A program made the translations under genes and the position numbers. Source: CAZLAJ01 sp964644605 (GTDB taxonomy: Bacteria > Patescibacteriota > Microgenomatia > UBA1406 > GWC2-37-13). Taken from it: a stretch of DNA of 13,191 bases. Numbering within the stretch: position 1 is the first letter of the stretch; each line of letters starts with the position of its first letter. Shown one piece after another: positions 7,111 to 13,012 of this stretch. The stretch spans positions 1 through 13,191 of the forward strand of contig CAZXWS010000069.1 of NCBI GenBank assembly GCA_964644605.1, written 5' to 3'. The notes below the pieces were generated by a model. It had not been told where the DNA came from. It did not search any database and saw only the letters and a program-made list of their open reading frames with translations.

Positions 7111-7440
7111 CTATTTCATCGATATATTCAAATTTTTCAAAACAGGACTGAGTACGAGCATAACCAGAAGCAGGACGATCATCGAAGTTACGTATACAAA
7201 GGCTGCGTTAAGCACGAATCCGAATACGAATAAAAATAATTTAAGTGGATTATCAAATTGCGCAATAAATCCCATAACTTTTGTTAAATCGAGTGTACGA
7301 AACATTCCTTCTATCGTCGTGAGTATAGCGTAGGGGAGAGCAATAAAGCTGAAAAGTGAGTAAAATGCGCTTACTGCATGAAAGTGATGTGCTGCACGTT
7401 TTTGAACAGTTGGTTTTTTTTGGGTTGTTTTTTTTCTCAT
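7111..7440 (-). CDS. Small two-helix membrane protein, unknown function
   Basis: From ATG 7440 the protein has 109 residues. The frame could extend to an upstream ATG at 7509 (132 residues), but a good -10 (TATACT, 7448-7453) lies only seven bases before 7440, so 7440 is the likelier start. The N-terminus is very basic (MRKKTTQKKPTVQKR). Two long hydrophobic segments follow (about residues 22-45 and 65-100), with an amphipathic stretch between. No motif is recognised. It lies downstream of def on the same strand with about 120 bases between, and has its own predicted promoter. The C-terminal hydrophobic block ends just before the short tail KNLNISMK. Confidence 0.6.
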   Translation of the reverse strand: MRKKTTQKKPTVQKRAAHHFHAVSAFYSLFSFIALPYAILTTIEGMFRTLDLTKVMGFIAQFDNPLKLFLFVFGFVLNAAFVYVTSMIVLLLVMLVLSPVLKNLNISMK

Positions 7441-7447
7441 ATTTTTC

Positions 7448-7475
7448 AGTATAGTATTCTCTACGAACTTTGCAA
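7448..7475 (-). promoter_or_regulatory. Predicted leaderless promoter of the small membrane protein
   Basis: On the - strand TTGCAA (7470-7475) and TATACT (7448-7453) are 16 bases apart. The -10 ends seven bases before ATG 7440, so the transcript should begin at or near the start codon. A near-palindrome, GAGGTATATACACCTC (7476-7491), abuts the -35 on its upstream side and could be an operator; this is weak evidence. Confidence 0.5.
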
Positions 7476-7559
7476 GAGGTATATACACCTCCGGGGTGGG
7501 ATGGAGCATACTGACCTTCCACGCAGACCTATCTTCTTAATTATCCATAATAAACTTAC

Positions 7560-8090
7560 TCATGCGAACTCAATCTTTTTCAGGTCATCATCCTTTTCTT
7601 CATAAAGCGGCATACTTTGTTCAACAGCACGCTGTGTAAACAAAATTCCATTGAGATGATCAATTTCATGCTGCACAATAACTGCTTTTAAGCCTTTTAG
7701 CCAGATATCTTTTTTTTCGCCATCAATAGTTTGATACTCTATATGAATTTTTTGAGGACGGTCAATCGGGCTCCAAATGCGGGGGATAGAAAGGCAGCCT
7801 TCGAGCTGGACATTTTTATCTTTTTTCTTTGGTGCTGGCTCTTGATCTACTTCAAGAATTTTTGGATTAATAAATACTTCCGTATCAGAATTTGGTGATT
7901 TCCGCATGATAAACAGTGATAGGTCGACACCAACCTGGGGTGCAGCCAAACCCACTCCTTCTGGATCCACTTGAGCAATGAGTGTCTCTTCCATCTGCAA
8001 AATAAGTTTTTTTAAGGCCGAGTCGAATTTAGTAACAGGTCTGACGGGAGTTGTGAGCACTTTATTTGGCACGCTGACTATTTTTAGCAT
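7560..8090 (-). CDS. def: Peptide deformylase
   Basis: This enzyme removes the N-formyl group from nascent proteins in the cytoplasm using a bound metal. The protein has 176 residues and all three family motifs: GVGLAAPQVG (45-54), EGCLS (97-101; the metal-ligand cysteine is C99) and QHEIDHL (140-146; ligands H141 and H145, catalytic E142). An insertion of Lys-rich sequence, PAPKKKDKN (85-93), lies before motif 2. The C-terminal tail is acidic and charged (EEKDDDLKKIEFA). The start at 8090 lies inside the 3' end of the DsbB-type gene (29-base overlap), so the two are probably co-transcribed. No Shine-Dalgarno sequence precedes the ATG. Confidence 0.96.
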   Translation of the reverse strand: MLKIVSVPNKVLTTPVRPVTKFDSALKKLILQMEETLIAQVDPEGVGLAAPQVGVDLSLFIMRKSPNSDTEVFINPKILEVDQEPAPKKKDKNVQLEGCLSIPRIWSPIDRPQKIHIEYQTIDGEKKDIWLKGLKAVIVQHEIDHLNGILFTQRAVEQSMPLYEEKDDDLKKIEFA

Positions 8091-8631
8091 ATGTCAAAGA
8101 AAGGAAAATTATATTTAAAATAAAAGCAGTAAGAGCCATAAATGGAATGGAAATATACCCAAAATAAAATGAATAGCCCTTTATGCACAATTCACTCGCG
8201 CCAACTACAGTACACGGAGCGATTAATGTTTGAGGAAATTTTTGCAGAGCATAATGATATGTTGCAATTGACGCACCTATCACGTTTAGTGCGAGCAGAT
8301 AGGGCTTAAGAACGGGCTCTTTGCGGAGTATTGACATATATAAAAGTAGGGTTTGAGGATACATGAGTATGCGCTGATACCAACACAGTACGCACGGCAT
8401 AAACTTCATGACCTCTGAAAAAAACAGACTGCCGAGCATAGCGGTGAGGGAAACGATGAAGGAGAATAAAAAAGAGTTAGAAGATAGTAGAGAGTAGATA
8501 GTAGCTAGGGGTGATTTTTTTAAATTGAGAATTTTAAATTTTTGGAGCAGAAAGGTTAAGAGAAGTAACACAATAAATATATTGCTAAGGAGTGTGAGCA
8601 GCGCCAGGAATTGCGGTACCATTTTTATCAT
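8062..8631 (-). CDS. dsbB: DsbB-family disulfide bond formation membrane protein
   Basis: The protein has 189 residues and several membrane helices (about 8-30, 54-74, 90-102, 110-129, 160-182). The DsbB signature PCVLCWYQR gives the first redox pair, C80/C83; the second pair is C140/C149 in an outside loop (APCTVVGASELC). The family passes electrons from a thioredoxin-like DsbA partner to quinones, so disulfides can form in exported proteins. The first helix is an extra N-terminal segment compared with the classical four-helix DsbB core. No DsbA-like partner is visible in the window. It overlaps def by 29 bases. It is likely relevant to the cysteine-rich exported protease and surface proteins encoded at 798-5425. 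A TATAAT box lies six bases before the ATG. Confidence 0.9.
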   Translation of the reverse strand: MIKMVPQFLALLTLLSNIFIVLLLLTFLLQKFKILNLKKSPLATIYSLLSSNSFLFSFIVSLTAMLGSLFFSEVMKFMPCVLCWYQRILMYPQTLLLYMSILRKEPVLKPYLLALNVIGASIATYHYALQKFPQTLIAPCTVVGASELCIKGYSFYFGYISIPFMALTAFILNIIFLSLTYAKNSQRAK

Positions 8632-8637
8632 GATTGT

Positions 8638-8643
8638 ATTATA
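8638..8643 (-). promoter_or_regulatory. Predicted -10 box of the dsbB-def transcript
   Basis: A perfect TATAAT on the - strand ends six bases before the ATG at 8631, which implies a leaderless transcript. I see no good -35 match at 16-18 bases; the region is very AT-rich, so the box could be a chance match. Confidence 0.42.
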
Positions 8644-8776
8644 TAATAATTTCTAAGTAGTAATTATCTAATTCTAAATAAACATCAACTTTTTTAACTT
8701 CAAATATCAAAGCCCAAATGTCAAACAAATTTCAAAGCTCAAAATCCAAAAATGAATTATTTGTACTTTAGATTTT

Positions 8777-8880
8777 GCCTGCCCGCCAGTGCCTAGCGAT
8801 ACAGGTAGACGAAACTGTATGGTTGATCTCAACTGTACGAGTTAGGAAACAGTACAGTTAGGCTATGGCAGGCGGGGATT
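8777..8880 (+). repeat. CCTGCCCGCC-family palindromic element, copy 2
   Basis: This is homologous to the element at 6910-6969 in the opposite orientation. The ends (8777-8793 and about 8860-8877) are imperfect reverse complements. The central 51 bases, absent from copy 1, carry their own inverted repeat AACTGTAC (8831-8838) and GTACAGTT (8852-8859). The extra centre suggests either an insertion into the short form or deletion from a longer parent. Confidence 0.75.
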
Positions 8881-8905
8881 TGATTTGATTTTTGAATTTT
8901 GTCAT

Positions 8906-8934
8906 TTGGATTTCATTTAGGTGATTAGTTTAAT
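8906..8934 (+). promoter_or_regulatory. Predicted promoter of the glycosyltransferase gene
   Basis: TTGGAT (8906-8911) and TTTAAT (8929-8934) are 17 bases apart. The -10 ends nine bases before ATG 8944, so the leader would be at most a few bases. It overlaps the right end of the AT-rich fold-back. Confidence 0.42.
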
Positions 8935-8943
8935 CAGTAATTC

Positions 8944-9846
8944 ATGAAATTATCTGTTTGTCTCGCTACATATAACGAAGAACAAAATATCGCACGCTGT
9001 CTTGAGTCGGTAAAAGATATCGCTGATGAAATTATTGTGGTAGATGGTTCTTCCACGGACAAAACTGTGGAAATTGCAAAAAAATACGGTGCAAAAGTTA
9101 CAGTGACTGATAATCCGTCAATTTTTCATATCAATAAACAAAAGGCCATAGACCAGACAACTGGTGATTGGGTGTTGCAGTTGGATGCTGATGAGGTGGT
9201 GTCTCATCCTCTAGCAAAAGAAATAATGACCGTGATTCACTATAACAATGCAGCAATGGAGCACTATCAACAATCACTCAAGCATCGTGATTTATTTTTG
9301 CGTCATCAAAAACTGATTGAAGATCGTGACGGATATGTCGGAACAAAAGACGGGGAGTATGTGGCGTTTTTCTTTCCGCGGCTGAATTATTTTTTGGGAA
9401 AGTTTTTACGGTATGGGGGCGTATACCCGGATGGAGTTATTCGATTATTTAAACGGGGAAAGGCTTATTTACCAGCGAAAGATGTTCATGAACAGCCAGT
9501 GGTAGATGGAAAAGTAGGGTGGCTACAAAATGATTTACTGCATTATGACTCGCCAACATTTAGCCGTTACATTGCTCGCAATAATCGGTATATAAATCTT
9601 ATTGCACGCGAATTAAACGAGAGTAACGTGTCAAAAAATTTAAAAAATGGATTAGATTATATGGTTGTAAAACCATTGAGTTGGTTTTTTATGACTCAAC
9701 TTCGTCACAAAGGAATTCTTGATGGATATCAAGGTGTTATTTTCTCCTTTTTTTCCGCGCTCCGTTTTCCCCGTGCGTATTGGCGGTATAGTAAAAAAAA
9801 TAAACTTCCCCGCAGCAAGCTGACGGGGTATTTAGATGACTATTAA
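8944..9846 (+). CDS. Family 2 glycosyltransferase (WaaE/KdtX-like)
   Basis: The protein has 300 residues and a GT-A fold. Motifs are VCLATYNEEQNI at the N-terminus (sugar-nucleotide binding), IVVDGSSTD (31-39), and the metal-binding LDADE (80-84). GGVYPDGVIRLFKRG (158-172) and DVHEQ (180-184) are typical of the WaaE/KdtX-like subgroup, which transfers a sugar to a lipid- or core-linked acceptor. The segment 100-140 is longer than in many relatives. There is no signal peptide; it should work on the inner face of the membrane. The acceptor is unknown; the sugar could go onto an envelope glycan or surface glycoprotein. It stands alone between two gene-free gaps. Confidence 0.92.
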   Translation: MKLSVCLATYNEEQNIARCLESVKDIADEIIVVDGSSTDKTVEIAKKYGAKVTVTDNPSIFHINKQKAIDQTTGDWVLQLDADEVVSHPLAKEIMTVIHYNNAAMEHYQQSLKHRDLFLRHQKLIEDRDGYVGTKDGEYVAFFFPRLNYFLGKFLRYGGVYPDGVIRLFKRGKAYLPAKDVHEQPVVDGKVGWLQNDLLHYDSPTFSRYIARNNRYINLIARELNESNVSKNLKNGLDYMVVKPLSWFFMTQLRHKGILDGYQGVIFSFFSALRFPRAYWRYSKKNKLPRSKLTGYLDDY

Positions 9847-9937
9847 AAAGTTTGTTGTTGTTTTTGACTAAGGTATCCCCGCAGTTATAAACAGCGGGGT
9901 ATTCCCAACAATAAAAATTAATTATTATGTGAGCAGT

Positions 9938-9986
9938 GAACGGTTTTCCCCCGTCGTCCCGCCATGGCGGGACAAGTAAACCGTTC
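9938..9986. repeat. Nested GC-rich palindrome, GAACGG family, copy 2
   Basis: The outer arms GAACGGTTT (9938-9946) and AAACCGTTC (9978-9986) are perfect reverse complements. They enclose a perfect 18-base palindrome GTCCCGCCATGGCGGGAC (9956-9973). It is homologous in layout and words to 7049-7106. Confidence 0.75.
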
Positions 9987-10014
9987 CGTACATTTAATAA
10001 ATTACCACTCCGTC

Positions 10015-10055
10015 CCCCGAATTCTCGGGGTCCACCCCTCCTTATAAAGAAGGGG
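10015..10055. repeat. Two adjacent GC-rich hairpins
   Basis: CCCCGAATTCTCGGGG (10015-10030) has six-base arms around ATTC. CCCCTCCTT and AAGAAGGGG (10035-10055) form an imperfect stem four bases later. They continue the hairpin string that fills this gap. Confidence 0.5.
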
Positions 10056-10067
10056 AGTACAATGCAG

Positions 10068-10095
10068 CAATGAAACAATGTAACAATGAATCAAT
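10068..10095. repeat. Short tandem 8-base repeat
   Basis: Three and a half copies of an 8-base unit run in tandem: CAATGAAA, CAATGTAA, CAATGAAT, CAAT. The same CAATGAAA word makes the arms of the palindrome inside ychF (12264-12310). Confidence 0.6.
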
Positions 10096-10158
10096 TTATT
10101 ATTCGTAATTCGTCACTCGTCATTCCTGACTCCTAATTCCTAACTCATTATCTCCTCA

Positions 10159-10187
10159 TTGACATTTCTCTCTGTATCTTCTACGAT
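10159..10187 (+). promoter_or_regulatory. Predicted leaderless promoter of the two-gene helical-protein unit
   Basis: A perfect TTGACA (10159-10164) and TACGAT (10182-10187, 4/6) are 17 bases apart. The -10 ends eight bases before ATG 10196, so the transcript should begin at or next to the start codon. This is the best -35 in the window. Confidence 0.6.
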
Positions 10188-10195
10188 AAATTAAT

Positions 10196-10522
10196 ATGGA
10201 CGAATTAGAAAAGTTAACTGTTGATTTAGAGTACCAATATCTCAAATATGTCATGAATACGGTCAGAGATAAAACATTAAGTGTGCCAGACGCAAAAAAG
10301 TCAGCTCAAGGATTTTTAAAGTTACTTCCTTTTAACTCGGTAGATGATGTGAAAAATAAAATATCATCGTACACTCAGGAATTTCCATTTTTTACTTTTC
10401 TTCATAAATATATGAGTGCTTATGATGAAGAACAGAAAACAGCTCAGGTAATAGAAAAAATGAAACAGCATATAAAAAATAATAATATTGACGACGCATT
10501 GAAAGTTGCCCAAAATACTTAA
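10196..10522 (+). CDS. Small helical protein, unknown function
   Basis: The protein has 108 residues, no signal peptide and no membrane segment. It is predicted mostly helical and charged, with an aromatic-rich patch, FPFFTFLHKYMSAY, at about 63-76. I do not recognise the family. The ATG is placed by the promoter just upstream. The stop is followed after one base by the ATG of the next gene (TAATATG), so the two are probably translated as a coupled pair and may act together. Confidence 0.65.
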   Translation: MDELEKLTVDLEYQYLKYVMNTVRDKTLSVPDAKKSAQGFLKLLPFNSVDDVKNKISSYTQEFPFFTFLHKYMSAYDEEQKTAQVIEKMKQHIKNNNIDDALKVAQNT

Positions 10523-10523
10523 T

Positions 10524-11855
10524 ATGAGTGCAGTAGATACCGGCCTTAATACAGTAGAACATGTTACAGCCCCAGTTGTGAGTGCTCCGGAGATTAAAAC
10601 CCCACAGCTTGATGCTGCAGCACATGTAGTTGGAGTTATAGAACCTATTGTCGCTAGTGCACCAAGCAAAAATGCATTACAAGGTGGTATAACTCAAATT
10701 GCTACCCTCAGTGAAGATGAATACGCAGATCGTTTAAATCATTTTCTTGATCAGCAATCAATGACTGGAGTAGGGAGTGGTGCGGCAGTAGCTGAAGAGA
10801 TATCTCCTGACGAATTAGTTCGGGGAGCGCAGAGAGTGCAGAGTCAAACGAGTGTAGATGTCCTATCTTCACAAAATGGAAATGGCGAAGCTGGCGTACA
10901 GCAAGCAGCAAAAGCACAATCACATGAGAAAGTTAATCCACCGGCAGAATCTCCTAAATTAGCTCCAGAGGATGAGGCAGAAAGAACACGATTGAGAGAG
11001 GCTGCAAGTCAGAATAAATTAACGCCAGATGAAATGGCTCGGTTGAATGAATTAAATCAACAAGAAGCAACTGGTGCTCCACCAGACAGATACGATATTC
11101 TAAATAAGAAACTAGCTGCTGGTGAAACGCTCACAGCTGAAGAACAAACAGAATGGACAGGATTACATGAGCAAATAGAAAATCAAAAAGTGATAGATGC
11201 TCTCGCAGATATCGACATGCCACTTACGGAAGCGGTTGTCGAACAATTAAACGAGCGTATGGCTGTTTCTTCTAAACTATTAGTTGACCAGATTACAGCA
11301 AAAGGTATGGATATAGCTCTGCGTATTATGAACCGCTTTGAACCTTATATGTTTGATGAAAATAGGATGTCAGCTCAAACTAAAGAGACGTATCGTATGT
11401 TAGCCGAACTCAGACTTGTGTTGTTGCAGCAGGAGCAAATTCGTCAAATGTTAAAACAAGTAGTTAAGCAGTATGACCGATATCCTCCTTTAATTGAAAA
11501 AGCTGAAACTGAGCTGGATGCAGCACTGAAAGATAAAACTGAAAACGGAGTTCCAAGAAGAGATGCAGCAATTTTGGAGTTTAATAGACTCCATGGTGGG
11601 TTAGCAGCATTACGAGAAACTGTAGCAGGACTCGCCAGACAACATGATCAAGGCTCAAGTCAAGCAAAAATTAAAAATATTATGAATCGAGTAAAACGAA
11701 ATCAAGGACTACAATCTTTCGCGGATTATTTTTGGACTAACCTAAAGACAGGAATAAAAATGGATTTTGAAAATTTAGCTAATAATATTGATACAAGTTT
11801 TGGAAGATTGGATGCTCGAGTACAAAGAGGTAAAGAGATTGCCGCCAGTGGCTAA
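10524..11855 (+). CDS. Cytoplasmic helical/coiled-coil protein with recurrent LTxEE motifs, unknown function
   Basis: The protein has 443 residues from ATG 10524; an in-frame TTG at 10506 would add six residues and overlap the upstream gene. There is no signal peptide or membrane helix. Residues 1-150 are Ala/Val/Ser/Pro-rich and probably disordered. A helix-turn-helix-like unit is repeated with a 37-residue offset: LTPDE at 166-170 and LTAEE at 203-207, each preceded by a basic helix and followed by a Leu-rich helix. Looser matches occur at 62 (LSEDE) and 93 (ISPDE). Residues about 230-370 are long helices likely to form coiled coils, with a Gln-rich stretch at 298-317. The C-terminus (380-443) is basic then amphipathic. 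Function is unknown. It converges with ychF: the two stops are one base apart. Confidence 0.7.
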   Translation: MSAVDTGLNTVEHVTAPVVSAPEIKTPQLDAAAHVVGVIEPIVASAPSKNALQGGITQIATLSEDEYADRLNHFLDQQSMTGVGSGAAVAEEISPDELVRGAQRVQSQTSVDVLSSQNGNGEAGVQQAAKAQSHEKVNPPAESPKLAPEDEAERTRLREAASQNKLTPDEMARLNELNQQEATGAPPDRYDILNKKLAAGETLTAEEQTEWTGLHEQIENQKVIDALADIDMPLTEAVVEQLNERMAVSSKLLVDQITAKGMDIALRIMNRFEPYMFDENRMSAQTKETYRMLAELRLVLLQQEQIRQMLKQVVKQYDRYPPLIEKAETELDAALKDKTENGVPRRDAAILEFNRLHGGLAALRETVAGLARQHDQGSSQAKIKNIMNRVKRNQGLQSFADYFWTNLKTGIKMDFENLANNIDTSFGRLDARVQRGKEIAASG

Positions 11856-11856
11856 T

Positions 11857-12978
11857 TTATACTCCCACTTTAAATTCCACCACATCCCCATCTTTCATCA
11901 CATAATCTTTTCCCATGATCATAACCTTTCCTTGTTCTCGTGCTTTCACCCACCCATTCGCTGCGACAAATTCAGGGTAGAGGATCACATCGGCTTTAAT
12001 AAAGTGTTTTTCAAAGTCTGTGTGGATAGTTCCGGCGGCTTGCGGAGCGGTTGTTCCTTTTGTGATTGTCCACGCGCGCACTTCTTTTTCACCGGCTGTA
12101 AGAAAAGAAATGAGACCCAGCATTTCGTAGGCTTTCTGAGCTAAACGGTTTAAGCCGGTTTCTTTAAGTCCGTACTGGTGTAAATATTCTTTTTGCTCTT
12201 CCGTGCTTAAAACAACAATTTCATTTTCGAGTTTTGCGTTCAGATACAGATAATTGCTGGATTGTTTCATTGTTTCATTGTTGACACTAGTAGCAATGAA
12301 ATCATGAAACCAGGAAGCAATCTGTTTTTCAGTCTCCTCTTTATTCTCCAACTGTGCTTCTGAAACATTAAATACATAAAGCACTGGTTTTATAGTGAGA
12401 AGATTGAGTTGTCGAACTTCGTGTAATTGCTCATCATCAAACTCGATATGTCGCGCAGATATACCTTCATTTAATTTCTTTTTTAGAATTTGCACAGCTT
12501 CCCATCTAATTTTTTCTTCTTTTGATGCATTCATGCGAGGCTCTTTTTGTTTTTCCAACGTTGCTAAGTCGGCAAATATAAGTTCTGTCTCGACAGTTTT
12601 TATATCATCGAGTGGATCCACTTTATTTGCCACATGAATTACATTACCGTCTTCAAACAAACGGACGACATGCACGATTGCTGCCACTTCACGGATGTGT
12701 GAAAGAAATTGATTGCCTAACCCTTCACCTTTTGAAGCCCCACGAACAAGACCGGCAATATCGTAAAACTCAACTATTGCTGGCACAATTTTTTCGGTAT
12801 GCACAATTTGCGCGAGCACTGGCAGTCGAGGGTCAGGCACTTCTACTACACCCACATTTGGTTCTATTGTGGCAAAAGGATAATTAGCCGCGTACGCGAC
12901 CTGTTTTTTGAGAAGGGCGTTAAAGAGTGTTGACTTCCCAACATTTGGTAGTCCGACAATTCCAATCGATAATTGCAT
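11857..12978 (-). CDS. ychF: Ribosome-associated GTPase/ATPase YchF (Obg family)
   Basis: From ATG 12978 the protein has 373 residues (E. coli YchF: 363). An in-frame ATG at 12993 adds five residues, but the -10 box overlaps it and the family starts at MQLSIGIVGLPNVGK. Motifs are the P-loop GLPNVGKST (9-17), DIAGLV of the G3 motif, the Obg-family KVDPLDD segment, NVSE in place of the usual GTPase NKxD (as in ATP-preferring YchF), and a C-terminal TGS domain (AWTITKGTTAPQAAGTIH, then KDYVMKDGDVVEFKV). It binds the ribosome and is linked to stress and redox responses in other bacteria. A palindrome of CAATGAAA words (12264-12310) lies in frame and encodes part of the variable region before NAKLENE. 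The stop is one base from the convergent upstream gene's stop. Confidence 0.95.
   Translation of the reverse strand: MQLSIGIVGLPNVGKSTLFNALLKKQVAYAANYPFATIEPNVGVVEVPDPRLPVLAQIVHTEKIVPAIVEFYDIAGLVRGASKGEGLGNQFLSHIREVAAIVHVVRLFEDGNVIHVANKVDPLDDIKTVETELIFADLATLEKQKEPRMNASKEEKIRWEAVQILKKKLNEGISARHIEFDDEQLHEVRQLNLLTIKPVLYVFNVSEAQLENKEETEKQIASWFHDFIATSVNNETMKQSSNYLYLNAKLENEIVVLSTEEQKEYLHQYGLKETGLNRLAQKAYEMLGLISFLTAGEKEVRAWTITKGTTAPQAAGTIHTDFEKHFIKADVILYPEFVAANGWVKAREQGKVMIMGKDYVMKDGDVVEFKVGV
12264..12310. repeat. Palindromic element inside ychF
   Basis: The 17-base arms at 12264-12280 and 12294-12310 match as reverse complements at 15 of 17 positions, around a 13-base spacer. Short CTGG (12257-12260) and CCAG (12310-12313) pieces extend the pairing with a bulge. 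The arms are made of the CAATGAAA word also seen in tandem at 10068-10095. The frame is kept. Confidence 0.65.
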
Positions 12979-12984
12979 GTAGTT

Positions 12985-13012
12985 ATTATACATTGTCCCA
13001 GCGCTCTTTCAA
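12985..13012 (-). promoter_or_regulatory. Predicted leaderless promoter of ychF
   Basis: On the - strand TTGAAA (13007-13012) and a perfect TATAAT (12985-12990) are 16 bases apart. The -10 ends six bases before ATG 12978, which predicts a leaderless transcript and settles the start codon. A second TATAAT on the same strand (13033-13038) has no good -35. Confidence 0.62.

Larger units (their letters stand above)
8632..8943. other. Gene-free gap forming a large imperfect fold-back
   Basis: There is no plausible gene. The left half (about 8699-8757) is made of CAAAT/TCAAA words. The centre (8777-8880) is palindromic element copy 2. The right half (about 8878-8925) is made of the complementary ATTTG/TTTGA words, so that about 225 bases form one imperfect inverted repeat. 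The two ends hold the divergent start signals of the DsbB-type gene and the glycosyltransferase gene. Confidence 0.6.
9847..10195. other. Gene-free gap with a string of hairpins
   Basis: No gene is seen. It holds four GC-rich hairpins in a row: CCCCGC/GCGGGG (9877-9899), the nested GAACGG-family palindrome (9938-9986), CCCCGA-ATTC-TCGGGG (10015-10030) and an imperfect CCCCTCCTT/AAGAAGGGG stem (10035-10055). Then come 8-base tandem units (10068-10095), short degenerate repeats of ATTCCTAACTC type (about 10100-10150) and the promoter at 10159-10187. None of the hairpins is followed by a T run, so the end of the glycosyltransferase transcript is not obvious. Confidence 0.6.

Noticed and set aside
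7441..7509. Upstream ATG at 7509 as the start of the small membrane protein
   Set aside because: The extension covers the predicted -35/-10 and a near-palindrome; the basic N-terminus from 7440 fits a membrane protein better. It is not excluded.
6640..8925. CRISPR-like array from the repeated AT words
   Set aside because: The units are short, variable and irregularly spaced, and there are no unique spacers of constant length or cas genes.
12979..12993. Upstream ATG at 12993 as the ychF start
   Set aside because: It overlaps the TATAAT box and adds MYNNY before the conserved family start MQLSIGIVGLPNVGK.
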